This document shows, piece by piece, positions 31,972 to 43,773 of a stretch of DNA of 64,000 nt (within the stretch, counting starts at the first letter, position 1; the number at the start of each line of letters is the position of its first letter). Position numbers and translations under genes: made by a program. Source of the DNA: Massospora cicadina (taxonomy: Eukaryota > Entomophthoromycota > Entomophthoromycetes > Entomophthorales > Entomophthoraceae); contig JAKSZP010014528.1 of assembly GCA_022478985.1 (NCBI GenBank), positions 157,754-221,753 of the forward strand, given 5' to 3'. A model generated the notes under the pieces. It was given only the letters and a program-made list of their open reading frames with translations. It was not told the origin of the DNA and searched no databases.

Positions 31972-32489
31972 ATGCATGGAAAATGGCCAAACAGGCTCAA
32001 AAACTGGCCACAGCAAGGCAAAGGCCGAGCTCAATCATCCATTTCTCCTGAACAGATTCAAAAAGACATGGAAGAAATTTGAACAATGAGCCAATCAAAT
32101 CCCACAGAAAACCAAGCAACCAATATAAACAAAAATGGATTTTGAAGAACCCAATTTGGAAGAAAATGCAGCAAAACAGGGAATTGGCAAACCCCCCAAA
32201 ATTGTGGATTATAATCCAATTGGGAGTGAAAATCAAAAATGGAAAGCGCAAAACAAAAATGTGGCTAATAAGAGCACAAAAGTGCACCACAATGACAAAT
32301 TTAAAACCAGCAAAGACTGGAAAGGAGCAAAAACATTGGTAACAAAAGGGGAAGAATATAACCCAGCACCTACTCATGATTATGCAACCCACAGCAAGGA
32401 TGCAAAGGTGAATAATGAGGGCGAGAGAGTAGGACTGGGGGGCCCTGCTAACCGCTCCTGAGGTTCACCAGGTGTCTCAGTAGAGATAG
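31972..32489 (+). pseudogene. L2 ORF1 C-terminus and linker
   Basis: A Lys/Asn-rich frame (32,135-32,461, 108 codons) follows ORF1 on the plus strand. Its composition (many K, N and Q) fits the basic C-terminal tail of a LINE ORF1 protein or the inter-ORF linker. No domain is recognised. Confidence 0.45.
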
Positions 32490-32678
32490 AGACGCTGAAC
32501 ATAGCAGGACTTAAGGCCTTAATGATCTGGGCTAAGAAGTTGAGTCTCCAGAGCACCCGCCTGTGGACATCCTGGAGGCTCAGGAAACCCAATGTTCACA
32601 GGGAAAGGAGGAGGCATGGGAAAACATGCTCCTCCCAACAATATCATTTTGGTCGCAACACTGTGGGGCGATAGTATG
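32490..32678 (+). pseudogene. L2 ORF2 start, APE endonuclease
   Basis: The plus strand reads TLNIAGLKALMIWAKKL, the first strand of an APE endonuclease ('LN..GL'). After a one-base shift it reads HPPVDILEAQETQCSQG, the 'PDIL.LQET' block that carries the catalytic Glu, then a segment ending GAIVCVRF. It stops at the G LTR. Confidence 0.8.
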
Positions 32679-33786
32679 TGTCAGATTCTGGTGGTTGACT
32701 CAAAAATAAACCTTTGACAACCATCATATTAGCCCAATTATCATTTCAACGCTAGATCTAATACCTTAACTCTCACCTCAAAGCCTATTGCAATTACATG
32801 ATTTGGAACTACTATCTTAACTTAAATTAAATCAAGTACTTTATCAATAAGTTTGACCCAAATACGCTCACACATTATGGCTGATTTCCTATGCATCAAA
32901 TCTTGGCAACTGGTCCTGATTATCAGGAACACAATCAACTAACTAGTATACAAAATCGTTCAAAACTGACCCAAAGTTAACGTTTAAAAGTCCCTTGGAC
33001 TATCAGACAAATGAAAAACGTAATCAATTATCCACCCTGGGCGAAAATTGTATGTTGATCCGTGTAATTGGCATGATAGCACTTGCATATGGACCACCTG
33101 AACGGGAGTACCTAGTGCTTTTAAGAGAGGCCTGCTGATGGCCCCAATTGGGGTACGTCATCTACTTCAATCAATGTAAGAATTTTACAGAAGTGCATTT
33201 TGTCAGCAGTATGATGAAAATTAAATCAAGAAGATCCTAGGACAATTTTGCATGTTTTAATCGCAATTTTTGTACCTGAGATCCTCCCAACTTTGAGAGT
33301 ATTTTGCCACCAATAAACCTAAGAAAAGGTCTCAGTCATATCAGTTCAAGAGCCAAAATGAGGTGGTAGAATATCTGTTGAAATTTCATGCACGAATGTG
33401 GCCAGGAGATGCCCTATAGGTATAAACTCTGGCGCCTGGCCTAACGACTGATTATCTAATAGATACCTTCTAATAAAAGATATATCTATTCTATCTCTTT
33501 CCTAGGCTTATCTGAATACTAACTTTGGAGAAGTGCTGACAAGCTGGAAGCGTCAAATCCACAGCTTGTATCAAAACCTGCCTTGGAAGAAGTTCCCAAA
33601 TACGTTGGGACAATTACGCCTGAAATCAACCAGAAGAGTCGGGGCTAATTTAATCTGCCTAGTGATTTTCCTAACAGTTTGAATTTTGTAAGCCACTGGA
33701 AATATTGAGGATCCATATATGTAACTTTGTCCCAATTAAGCGTGCAGGATAAAAATTATCAAGCAAGCTATCCTCAGAATCTCACA
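32679..33786 (+). repeat. 5' LTR of G
   Basis: Starts TGTCAGATTCTGG and ends CTCACA. A TATA-like string (GTATAAACTC) lies near 33,420. Compared with the 3' LTR, 33,198-33,755 is almost identical (about 7 differences seen), whereas 32,679-33,197 and the last 30 bases differ strongly. Confidence 0.9.
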
Positions 33787-33788
33787 AC

Positions 33789-33805
33789 TGGTGCTAACTC
33801 AAAAC
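33789..33805 (+). other. Primer binding site of G
   Basis: TGGTGCTAACTCAAAAC, two bases after the LTR end. The first seven bases equal those of Gy0, B and C1; the rest differs. Confidence 0.55.
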
Positions 33806-33824
33806 TGGTGACACTTTTAAAAAA

Positions 33825-35400
33825 TGGATTCCAGTAACCAATTACTAGCAGATTCGGCCATATGTAAAAGTGACATCAAAATTGAAACTAGTGACAAGCC
33901 ATCTCAGATTATTTCCCAGTCACCAAGGCTCCGAAGCTTGTAACTCCTACACCCAAAATCTTGTCAAAGTGGGGGAGCTTATGCAGCAAAACCAGTCGTC
34001 CTGGATAAGGAGGAGGATGATGTCTTGAACAAAGAGGAATTTTCAAAAATTTGGATGGTTGTATCAAGATTGCAGGCCAGAAATACTGAAATTACTCAGG
34101 AGATTTGGGAACTCAGAATGCAATTATCAACTGCAAATTCCCAAGTAGATAGTATGGCCAAAGACATTAAAAGCATAACGTCCAATCAAGTTTTATTCAA
34201 AGAAAAGCATGCCAACCTCAAAAAACAAAGCTGCCAATGCTCTCCCAGCTTTGAAAAAAGAGAAATAGTAAAAAGCTCTGCCCATTCAGCCAAAAAACAG
34301 GTTAAAACAATTAAGGGCCGAATTCAAGCATCAGATTCCAGTAGTTCAGAGCTTTATCATAAAAAATCATTGTAAATTGACACCAATGCAGAAACTAATA
34401 TTTTGAACATCCGTTCTATGCCAAAAGTCCTGAAACAATCCCAACTCCAGATAATCCCCAATGGGAAAGAGGACCGATTATAAGCAATGATACTCCAAGA
34501 TGTTTAAGAAGAAGTACAACCCCTATGTCCAAAACTGGGTGAGATGACTTCAATCCCACTGAATTTACCAAAGTTCAATAAAGAAGGGAACGTTCACTCT
34601 TTCCTCAAGCTATTTGAAAAAGCAATGAGGGGAGCATTAGACCATGCAAAAGGATCAGCACTGATTACCCATTCAAAGCCCATACCTGTGACCTCGTTAT
34701 GCCCTATTTAGGCGATGATTGGCCCTATATGGATGCCAAAGTTGCAGTGACAAAACAGTTTGGAGGGCCTGAGAAACTAGAAACCCAAAAAAGAGAACTC
34801 CTTAATAATGAATTCAAGCAGAATGAGATTATTAAGGACTTTTCAGATAGATTTTTCCATGAGGCACAAGTCCTGCGTGGGTGCAATGCCATAGATAAGT
34901 TTGACGCTAAGGTTGCAATGGAGCACACAATTATGCCCTTCCGTGAACTACACAATGTCATGTTACCTGCATTTAATGGAAGATTGGAAATTCAAGAGCT
35001 TACCAATTACTTGAGAAGCTGTTCCCATTATTCAATACCCCTAATTGGGCCAAATATCAGCAAAAATCACGATTTCAGGGCCCAAAAAGCAACACTATGT
35101 CTGATAAGGGAAAAAATTTATGAACTACGAACCAGAAGTATAAGAAAAAGCAGAAAAAAGGGCCGATTACATGCCTTTACTGTGGTCAAAAGGGACACTT
35201 TGCTAGCAAATGCTACATACGGTCTAACAAAAAGCCTGGGGTAAACGTTGCTCTAGAATCAACAGCGACAGTGAGGCAGGAAAGGAGCAGGTGGAGTATA
35301 AAGTGGAATGCTCTAACTTCCACAAATGTTCAAACCATTCCACCTGACCCTGATGAGCTCTTTAGGATGAAGGTGTTGCTGAAAATAATCTCCACCATAT
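33825..35400 (+). pseudogene. G Gag with CCHC zinc knuckle
   Basis: A coiled-coil-like N-terminal frame (34,025-34,375) is followed by the Gag core frame (34,699-35,244, 181 codons) with PYLGDDWPYMDAKVAV and IIKDFSDRFFHEAQVLRG, the usual 'F...F...F..EA' helix. The zinc knuckle CLYCGQKGHFASKC is encoded at 35,172-35,213 in another frame, so a frameshift lies near 35,100-35,170. The knuckle itself is intact. Several stops break the N-terminal part. Confidence 0.8.
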
Positions 35401-35729
35401 CGTGGCTAATGATGTCATGATGTTCACTACTTGGACCACAGCAAAAGCAACTAATCCCTTAAAAAATACCAAAGAAGCCCAAGAAGAGGATCAAAACCTT
35501 ATGCAAAGCAGATTATTGATCAGGACTTGGACCTACAACCCAGATGTTCAACTGACCTACCTAAGCTTAACAACGTTCAAGTAGCTATTTCGCATGAAGA
35601 CCTTAGCAGATAACTTCCCAGTTATTTGCTAAATCATGAAACCACACCTGGAATTGGGCAGTAGTCACAGCATTTATACAATGAATACTTCTGAAAACTG
35701 CTATGAATGCACTTATGCGGACATAGCAG

Positions 35730-36010
35730 TAAACAAGGTGTGAGTTCGTGCCATTATTGATAGTGGCGCTCCTATCAATATGTCAGTACAAAGTTGGTTA
35801 AAAACTGAAAATTGTACCCGATGTTGCCCACTGTCAGGAATATGAACAGCTGGAGCACATAAAAATAAATCGCTGGGCGCCTACAGTACCCTACCTCTCA
35901 TATTTGGATCTATTGTAGTAACAGAACCTGCTATAGTATTACCAAATACAAACTATGATATCTTGATTGGGACTAATTTCCTAAGAAGATATGGAGTTGT
36001 TACACAATCA
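35730..36010 (+). pseudogene. G aspartic protease
   Basis: The frame reads VRAIIDSGAPINMS, the retropepsin active site, then LPLIFGSIVVTEPAIV and NYDILIGTNFLRRYG, the C-terminal 'YDILIG..FL..Y' block of the fold. One stop lies before the active site and one in the middle. It processes the polyprotein in intact relatives. Confidence 0.8.
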
Positions 36011-36189
36011 TAAGGACAATACTCTCACCATTCTTGGCCAGACTATTCCACTTTACTATAACCGGGACAAGCAGTTGTGAAAAAGAAACCCAGTCTATTC
36101 ATAAATCTGGCATATAAAGTTGGAGTTGTCCCAATTTAGTATTTTAAAGCACGGTCAAAGATAATACCACTACCCACACAGATTGATGA

Positions 36190-36490
36190 GTCAAATGGCA
36201 TTCCACTTTGATCAAATCAGACCATCGCTATACCATCTGGAGAACAAGTAATCATCCAGAAGGGAATAACAATAAATATCCTGGAAGGACTTTATGGTGA
36301 AGTATATCAACCATGGTCTAATTCTCAATTCAAACCAAACATTGCCCCTGGTATTATCATTATGGGCCACAGAGAAATACATATTTTATGTGCAAACCTG
36401 CAAAATCAGCCCATCTCCATCAAGCGACATCAAACAATCGCTTTTCTGCATCTGTTCCCTACCACAGAAGTTCACTCATTCCATGAGTTC
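36190..36490 (+). pseudogene. G dUTPase-like domain
   Basis: The plus strand reads AIPSGEQVIIQKGITINILE, then GLYGEVYQPWSNSQFK, then IAPGIIIMGHREIHILCAN, then IKRHQTIAFLHLFP, with a frameshift near 36,360. The layout equals the trimeric dUTPase fold. Motif 2 (PRSG) reads PWSN, the catalytic Asp of motif 3 is missing (GIIIMG), motif 4 is RHQTIAFL, and motif 5 is absent. It lies between protease and reverse transcriptase, as in C1. The function is unknown; a structural or RNA-binding role is possible. Confidence 0.75.
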
Positions 36491-36559
36491 AGAACTTTTG
36501 TCAAATTAGGGCTCCCCATTAAGGACCTATTCAGCATAAATAATGTTGTCCCTATGGCC

Positions 36560-37470
36560 TTTTTAAGCAACCTGACCAACTCTGAGAAAGGCCAAGCTCA
36601 GGAGTTATTCTATAAATATCGGATATATTCACACAAGACCTTTTCAACTTGGGATGTGCAAAGGGTGTCACCCACAAAATTGATATTGGAGATCATAAAC
36701 CTATTCAATTACGACCAATTAGACACTCAAAATCATCAGAAGAAGCAGTATCCAAGGAGATTAAGGAACTCCTCGATTGTTACATGTTAGTCCCTTCAAA
36801 AAATCCATGGGCAGCACCAATTTTAATCTTAAAAAGGATGGAAGCAACTGATTAGTCATTGATTATCAGAAGTTAAACATCACAAAGAAGGAATCGTACC
36901 AACTGCCATGAATTGAGAAATGCATTGGATAGGCTTGGGGGCGCAAAGTCTTTTCAGCAATGGACCATATCAGCGGGTTTTGGCAAATAGATTTTCCCAA
37001 AGAGGAGTGCAAGAAATGTGCAATTATACCCCAAGAGGGCCTATTCCAACCGACAAAAATGCCTCAAGGGCTCTGAAATGCCCCAGCTACATTCCAACGG
37101 GAAATGGACACAATTTCTGGGAGCTCTAAAGTTGTCATAAAACTAGTGTACCTTGATGATATCAACATTTTCAGCCGCAATTTTGACGACCACCTGGAAC
37201 ACTTAGAGGAGGTTTTCAGAAGGCTAGCAGCTGCAAACTTAAGAATCAAGCCCAGAAAATGTCAGTTTTCAAAGACCAACTGGGATACCTTGGATTTGTA
37301 ATTGACAAAGTGGGTCTTTGGCCCCAACCCTCTAAGCTGGATGTTATCTCCAAAAATGAAACAGCCTGAATCCAAGTGCAATATCCAAGTATTCCTAGGC
37401 ATGATCGGTTACTATTTCTAACTTATCGCCAATTTCATACAGCTTGGGGACCCGCTTTTCTATCTACTTA
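36560..37470 (+). pseudogene. G reverse transcriptase
   Basis: The block GDHKPIQLRPIRHSK is followed by LLDCYMLVPSKNPWAAPI, then the palm with FSAMDHISGFWQI and KMPQGL, and KLVYLDDINIFS (37,140-37,175) with the catalytic YLDD intact. FSKTNWDTLDL, a damaged thumb motif, comes next. Frameshifts near 36,840, 36,930 and 37,070 and several stops inactivate it. Confidence 0.85.
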
Positions 37471-37479
37471 AAGATAAGG

Positions 37480-37970
37480 TCCCATTTTACTGGGCTCCAT
37501 CTTGCCAGGATGCATTTGACCAACTTCAATCAGCCCTATTGGGCGCACCTGTTCTTTGATACCTGGACTTTAGTCGTGACTTTATTGTTTAAACTAATGC
37601 ATCCCTAACAGCAGTGGAGGCCATGTTATCCCAAGTTGGAGAAGATGGTAAAGACATCCAGTTGCCTTCACTAGTTGGACCTTAAATGTTCATGAAAGGA
37701 ACTACACGGTGATGGAACAAGAATTCTTAGCCATCATATATGCTTGAAAGAAGTTCTGGGTCTACCTTTATGACACTCATTTCTTAAAGTTGTGACCAAT
37801 CATGCTTCCCTAAGATGGTTAACAACATAAGAGAACCTGAGGGCTGATTAGCCCGCTAGGCATTAAAACTTCAAGATTATGACTACACCATTGAGCATTG
37901 AGCTGGGGCAAAACATCAAAACGCCAATTGCCTATCCCAACTACCCACCATTGCAACACTCAGTAAGGCC
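37480..37970 (+). pseudogene. G RNase H
   Basis: Begins with FYWAPSCQDAFDQLQSAL, the connection, then YLDFSRDFIV and TNASLTAVEAMLSQVG. The 'TDAS' active-site block has its Asp changed to Asn. ALKLQDYDYTIEH and NCLSQL near 37,860-37,940 match the end of the domain. The middle is heavily damaged. Confidence 0.75.
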
Positions 37971-38129
37971 GCTGATGAGTTGTTTATGAAAATGATCAGC
38001 GGAGAATATCAAGATGAGCCTGAATCCACCCAAAAAATATTATCGGATCTACAAAAAATACAACCATTGAAAACAGGATGCTTTACAAGAAAATGAGAGC
38101 AAAAAGTATACTTTTACAAGACCCTCAGC

Positions 38130-39180
38130 CCGAATAGACCTAATAATGGCAGCGCATAAGGCCATATGGCATTGCAGATTCAAGAAAACGAAAAAACTTC
38201 TGAAGCAATTTTACTATTGGGAGTCAATGCATTTTGACATCCAAGAAATGCTAGAATGCTGTGCAGAGTGCCAAGGAGAAAAACCGTTTTAAAAAAGCAC
38301 ATCTTACCAGCTTGTGCAGCCCAAGTTTGCCTGGCACACTGTATCTATAAACGTTGTTGGCCCACACAAACAAGCAATATGAAGGCCAAGTACAAATTAT
38401 AGCCATTGACCACTTAACCAAATTGGTCGAGGCCAAGGCCATTTGGGAGACTGGAGCGGCAACTACCGCCAAGTTCGTCCTTGAAAACATCATCCACAAA
38501 CATGAATGTTTCCAGGTTAATTTGACATAAAAAACAACTTTACTGCCAATGTCCTTACCAAGCTCAACCCATTAATGGTAATACAAGGTGTGCTTTCTGC
38601 TCCCTATTATCCTGAAACTAATGGGACTGTTGAGCGTGCAAATGGGACGTTAGTGAACTTTATCCAGAAATTAACATCAGCCAAACCATCTTAATGGAGT
38701 ACTTATCTAAGTTTTGCAGTATTCGCCTATAATATCTCCTACCATTCATCAACCAGGATGTCTCCATTTCAAGTATTATATGGAAGACACCCAGCCCTAC
38801 CAATGCTGCTATATTTATCCCTAGAGGAACCTGGCAAAAACACTTATACTCAGTAAGTTAAGAAGCTTGCTGATGCTTTAATTAAACTACAAGCTCAGGC
38901 CTTTGACAAAGGTTTTGCTGTGAAAAAGGCCCAACATCAAAATGACTTGGAAAATTGCTATACACTGGCCAGATTTTAAGTTAACAATGAAGTTCTATTT
39001 TGCAACACCCACAGATCGGGACAATTGTAAAAGTTAGATTGCATCTGGGTTGGGCCGTTTGAAGTGATTGAGAAGACATCTAAGTTTATATACACTATTA
39101 GGGATATTAGGACCAGCCATAAATACAACTGAGTCCATGCAAAATTCCTAAGAAGGGTCAAAAAGTGGGCCATTTAAGAA
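38130..39180 (+). pseudogene. G integrase
   Basis: The zinc-binding end reads FYYWESMHFDIQEMLE then CCAECQGEKPF. The core has AIDHLTKLVEAKAIW (first Asp). In the second Asp block DNG is replaced by a stop and KTT. LSAPYYPETNGTVERANGTL gives the catalytic Glu. The frame then continues well, with [20 protein letters not shown] and a C-terminal part to RRVKKWAI. Confidence 0.85.
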
Positions 39181-39204
39181 AAGAAAAAGTTGAAAAAAGA
39201 AAAA

Positions 39205-39426
39205 ACAGATATATATATATATATGATAATTTTAATCTAAATAATACTTTAGTTTGCGCTTGAGGTTGAGGAGAGTATCCAACTTCAGACTTGATGGACA
39301 TTCAGGCAAGAATTTACAATAAGAAGACCCAACTCCATGCTCATCGGGAATTTGGGCTGATGATATAAGATCAACAAAGGCTAATCAGGAATCTTAAGGC
39401 TTATGTTCAAGTCAAGTGGGGGGAAA
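39205..39426 (+). other. G 3' untranslated region with AT repeat and purine tract
   Basis: A run of AT dinucleotides lies at about 39,209-39,224. The polypurine tract AAGTGGGGGGAAA (39,414-39,426) directly precedes the 3' LTR and would prime plus-strand synthesis. Confidence 0.75.
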
Positions 39427-40533
39427 TGTCAGATTCTGGTGGTTGACTCATAAATAAACCTTTGACAACCATCAGATCAGGGAAATTATCCTTTCAATGC
39501 TTGAGCTAATACCTTAACTCTCACCTCAAAACCTATTTCAATTACACAGTTCAGGCTGAATTTTCAACTTAATTATAATCAAGTACTTTATCAATAAGAT
39601 TGGGCTGAATATGCTTGCACATTATGGCCGATTAGCTATGCATCAAATCTCAGCAATTAGTCCCAATTATTGGAAGCACAATCAAACAACTATTTTACAA
39701 AATTCTTTGGGCCTGACCCAAAGTTAATGTTTAAAAGTTCCATGGACCATCAGACAAATGAAAAACATAATCAATTTCCCACCCTAGGGCGAAATTCTTA
39801 TGTTGATCCGTGTAATTGCATGATAGCACTTGCACATAGACCACCTGAAAGGGAGTACCTAGTGCTATCAAGAGAGGCCTACTAATGGCCCCGATTGGGG
39901 TATGGCATCTACTTTAATTAATTCAAGAATTTTACAGAAGTGTATTTTGTCAGCAGTATGATGAAAATTAAATCAAGAAGATCCTAGGAAAATTTTGCAT
40001 GTTTTAATCGCAATTTTTGTACCTGAGATCCTCCCAACTTTGAGAGTATTTTGCCACCAATAAACCTAAGAAAAGGTCTCAGTCATATCAGTTCAAGAGC
40101 CAAAATGAGGTGGTAGAATATCTGTTGAAATTTCATGCACGAATGTGGCCAGGAGATGCCCTATAGGTATAAACTCTGGCGCCTGGCCTAACGACTGATT
40201 ATCTAATAGATACCTTCTAATAAAAGATATATCTATTCTATCTCTTTCCTAGGATTATCTGAATACTAACTTTGGAGAAGTGCTGACAAGCTGGAAGCGT
40301 CAAATCCACAGCTTGTATCAAAACCTGCCTTGGAAGAAGTTCCCAAATACGTTGGGGCAATTACGCCTGAAATCAACCAGAAGAGTCGGGGCTATTTTAA
40401 TCTACCTAGTGATTTTCCTAACAGTTTGAATTTTGTAAGCCACTGGCAATATTGAGGATCCATATATGTAACTTTGTCCCAATTAAGCGTGTAGGATAAA
40501 AATTATCAAGTGAGCAAACCTCGGAACTTCACA
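39427..40533 (+). repeat. 3' LTR of G
   Basis: Starts TGTCAGATTCTGG after the purine tract and ends CTTCACA. It has the same length as the 5' LTR within one base. The 3' half is nearly identical to the 5' LTR and the 5' half is much more diverged. Confidence 0.9.
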
Positions 40534-42522
40534 ATAGTAAAACGCTTTCCAAAGATGAGCATGATTAGAGCGTCATGGAGAACGTATATTAAGCTTTCTC
40601 ATGGCAGTGAAACATTTCTGGTCCTTCCTATATGGTAATAACTTTACTGTTGTGATAGACCACGCTTTTCTAAAGTGGCTACAAAACGTAAAAGATCTGA
40701 CAGGAAGACTAGCTCAATGGGCTCTGAAGCTTCATCACTATGACATGAATATCATCAACCAAAAGGAACAAAGCATATGACTGTAAATGGACTGACCAGA
40801 TGGCCCCTACTAAATCTTGACATTAGCAAAGGTGAACGGTTACATGACCTAGTTATGAAGCCAGACTCTTGGGAGGACGAGAATGAACTAGTTCAAAAGA
40901 TGCTCAAATGACACGCTCAAAATTGAATGTTCTCAATGGATGGCTTTACAAAAAAGTGGCAATTAACTGACTACCTTACTTTCGACCTTTAGAATGGGTA
41001 TCAGTTATAATGTAAGCCCACAATACCTTAGAACATTGCGGAGCTAGAAAAACTTATAAATGGATCAAGGATAGCTACTGGGAAGAAAACTGGACTCTAT
41101 AGTGGAAGTCTTAGACGCTTGAATAACATATAAAAAGAAGATGCCGCATAGGCTAAGTACAAGTATCAGCCCATGACCCCTCAGCAGCCGTTTCATACCA
41201 TCAAGTTAGAAGTCATAGTTCCATTATTAGAATCCATAGTAAGGAATCAATACATCCTTATAGGGACTGATCATTTCATGAAGTGGGTCAAAGCAGTCGC
41301 CATTCCCATGCAGACCACTAAAGCTACTAATAATTTTTTATATTAAAGTATATTTACTAGGAATGTCTGCCCACAGGTTCTACTAAGCAATAATGGTAAA
41401 AAATTAACTTCAAGAGTTGTGAGGATCTTAGCTACAAGCATGGGAACTCAATAACATTTCTCAGCTTTATCAGCCATACAACTAATGGAAATGTAGATAG
41501 AGCGAATGTGACGCTGGTCCCTGTAATACACAAGATGGCCACATCTAATCTGTTACACCAGGACTAATATCTCCCAGGTGCTTTGATGGCTTACAGAATA
41601 AGTTTCCATCTAATTATCAAAATGTTTTTAAGGCCTTATATGGAAGAGAACCTAGAATCACATCTTTACTAGTTTGTCAAGTTACCAGTGATAATTTATA
41701 GTGCTTGAGAAAGCGCTTGAAGATTATCACAGAAGATTATACAACTTCAATAAGAATCAATGAAAAACCTAGCCAAGATGGTCACAAGAAAATGTAAAGC
41801 AGAAAATGAAACTCGCCAACTTCTACTCACCTTTAGGATTTCAGACTTAGTTTTATATTGTCACAATTGAATAGAACTCTGAGGAAGAGAAATAGATTTT
41901 ATCTGGGATGGCCATATGTTATCACTTACAAACGCAGGAACAAATACATGATCACATATTTAGCAACTGGTGTAACTAGCAACTGCGTTCATAGCCAATT
42001 CTTGATTTGGTACTCACCCGCCAAATTCTTGAAGGTGGAGATGTTTGATATCCTGATATCAGACATGATGGGAAGAATATTGACCATTTGGCTCCCTAAG
42101 CCAAATTGAAACCTAGACCTGAGAATGGGGATATAGGAATTACCTAATCAAATACCTGGATAAATCAATAATCTCTACAGCTCAATTTGCCTCTAGGAAA
42201 ATTCAGACGGACAAAATTGATCCTAAGATACCATGAGAGGAAATCCTGCCTAATCAAAATATAGGATCATCAGAAGATCAGGCGACTACTACTAAAAGTG
42301 GCACTTGAGGCAGAAAAATAAAAATGAACCCAAAAAGGGTAAAAATCAAGATGCTGCTGATTGAACAACCTAAGTGACCTTAGTTTCATCTGATTTGGGT
42401 ATCCAAGTTGAAATTTTTCCCTATCAAAGATATAACAAAAAGCATTATACCTTCCAGGATGCATCGCCTAATCAAGAGCCTCCTTTTTGGATTTCCTCCC
42501 CCATTATTTTTTTAATTGTTTT
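40534..42522 (+). pseudogene. H: RNase H to integrase part of another gypsy element
   Basis: Starts inside RNase H: NNFTVVIDHAFLKWL, then LAQWALKLHHYDMNII. A zinc-finger-like part follows near 41,130. Integrase fragments follow, with FKALYGREPRITSLL near 41,625. The product is full of stops and no frame exceeds 90 codons. Protease and reverse transcriptase of H are absent; the left side is replaced by the G 3' LTR. Confidence 0.65.
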
Positions 42523-43299
42523 CCTTTTTTTGGGGGGGGGGTACAATGTTGAATGCAACATATAAAAACACCTATTTTATACTATATTAAAGTTTTGTCA
42601 TTTAATGTATCTCAATTTTGAGTACTTGACTTCAATAAGTCCATTTCGCCATACTTAACATAAGACGGATACTTTAGCTGATGTGACCTAAGTGGTGACT
42701 TGGGACCCATAAAATTAAAAAATGTAAATAATGTGAGACTTAGCTGGTTTCAAGTTTTGACTATTGGGATATTTGGGCATGGTACTTTCGAGCTTAAAAA
42801 ATGGAAGCCCACCAAGGAACAAAATAATAGACAAAAGGAACATTTTAGCCATTTGGGGCTCATCCTGAGGGATTATATTCTAATGATTTCACAGTTGAAC
42901 TTAAAATTTGCCACCTTAGAAATCAAGTACTCTTTGTCCATTATCAAAACTCCTTGGTGTGTTTTATAATGCCAAGAGGTAGGAAGGTGCCACATGTGGG
43001 TTCTAGACTAAACGGTGAGGGAAAGATGGGGGAGCTAACCTGAAATACCATTGTCTTGAAGGTGTAAACTTTCACTTTAGACGCTTCATAATACCTTTGT
43101 AGAGTCATGGCTTTAAGTTTAACATTCTCTGAGCAGTTAAATGTGATGATAGTATCATATGTAAAGGCCATGTTCAGATGGAGGATTTCCATGGGACCTG
43201 TATCCATGAAAACTTGTCTTATAAAACAGTCAGGAGGGATCAAAAATTATGTTAATAGATATTGGGCTTGAGTTTTCTTGGTGGAGGCCTTGTGCCCAT
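42523..43299 (+). repeat. H purine tract and putative 3' LTR
   Basis: A T/G tract with nine or more G (about 42,523-42,541) looks like a polypurine tract. The LTR would begin TGTTGAATGCAACATATAAA at 42,547, which holds a short palindrome (TGTTG/CAACA). The right end is set only by the start of the A2 LTR and is uncertain. A 99-codon minus-strand frame (43,243-42,944) lies inside; I recognise nothing in it. Confidence 0.4.
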
Positions 43300-43773
43300 T
43301 TATAAGTTAACTCGCGCCTGTAAGCCAAGGTTCAAGATGGGTCTTGAAGCTATTAAATTAGAGTAGAGGTTGGTGAAGATGAAACTGATGGGGTAAGTAG
43401 ACTACTTTATTCAAGTAAAAGGAGTTTGATATAGGACAAGTGGCGACACTAAGCCAAGAGTACTTCCATGGCCCTATACAATCAGGATCTTCTACATCCT
43501 TCTGGATCGACTGCCTAGCTGATGCCTTCATTATTCTTCATTGATGTCGTCCACATGACCACATTACTGGGAGTCACGCCTTTTGAGATTCATGAAGTGG
43601 AGGTGCAATTCCAGAAGGCCTCTCCATCAATTCCTGTGTGAGTGATGATTCCTGATTTAACTTTTTATTGGTGCCTTCAGGGACAGGATTTGATTGGAAA
43701 GGCTCAAGAGTCAACTTGTCGGGGCTAATTTGGGAGTAGGGATCCTGACTTGATTATTATCTTTTTTCAGACA
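43300..43773 (-). repeat. 3' LTR of A2
   Basis: Starts TGTCTGAAAAAAG in element orientation. It shares GACTACTTTAT and CAATCAGGATCTTC segments with both A1 LTRs and follows the same purine-rich string (GAGGTGGGCGT). The left end is approximate. Confidence 0.7.

Larger units (their letters stand above)
31040..32678 (+). mobile_element. L2: 5' part of an APE-type LINE, plus strand
   Basis: ORF1 with a zinc knuckle (31,040-31,971), a basic linker (to about 32,460), then the start of the ORF2 endonuclease (32,490-32,678). The element is cut at 32,679 by the 5' LTR of G. The rest of ORF2 does not reappear after G. The knuckle relates it to L1. Confidence 0.75.
32679..40533 (+). mobile_element. 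G: full-length Ty3/gypsy element with 1.1-kb LTRs
   Basis: Order on the plus strand: LTR (32,679-33,786), primer site, Gag, protease, dUTPase-like domain, reverse transcriptase, RNase H, integrase, purine tract, LTR (39,427-40,533). All parts are present but frameshifted. The left flank is LINE L2 and the right flank is the RNase H region of H, which cannot be one target gene. The bases next to the ends (GTATG and ATAGT) do not match. Confidence 0.9.

Noticed and set aside
31092..32392. Minus-strand frames opposite L2
   Set aside because: The plus strand carries a zinc knuckle and endonuclease motifs; the minus frames are shadows.
32671..32676. ATAGTA on both sides of G as a 6-bp target duplication
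   Set aside because: The left copy is two bases away from the LTR start and the two flanks belong to different elements, so chance is more likely.
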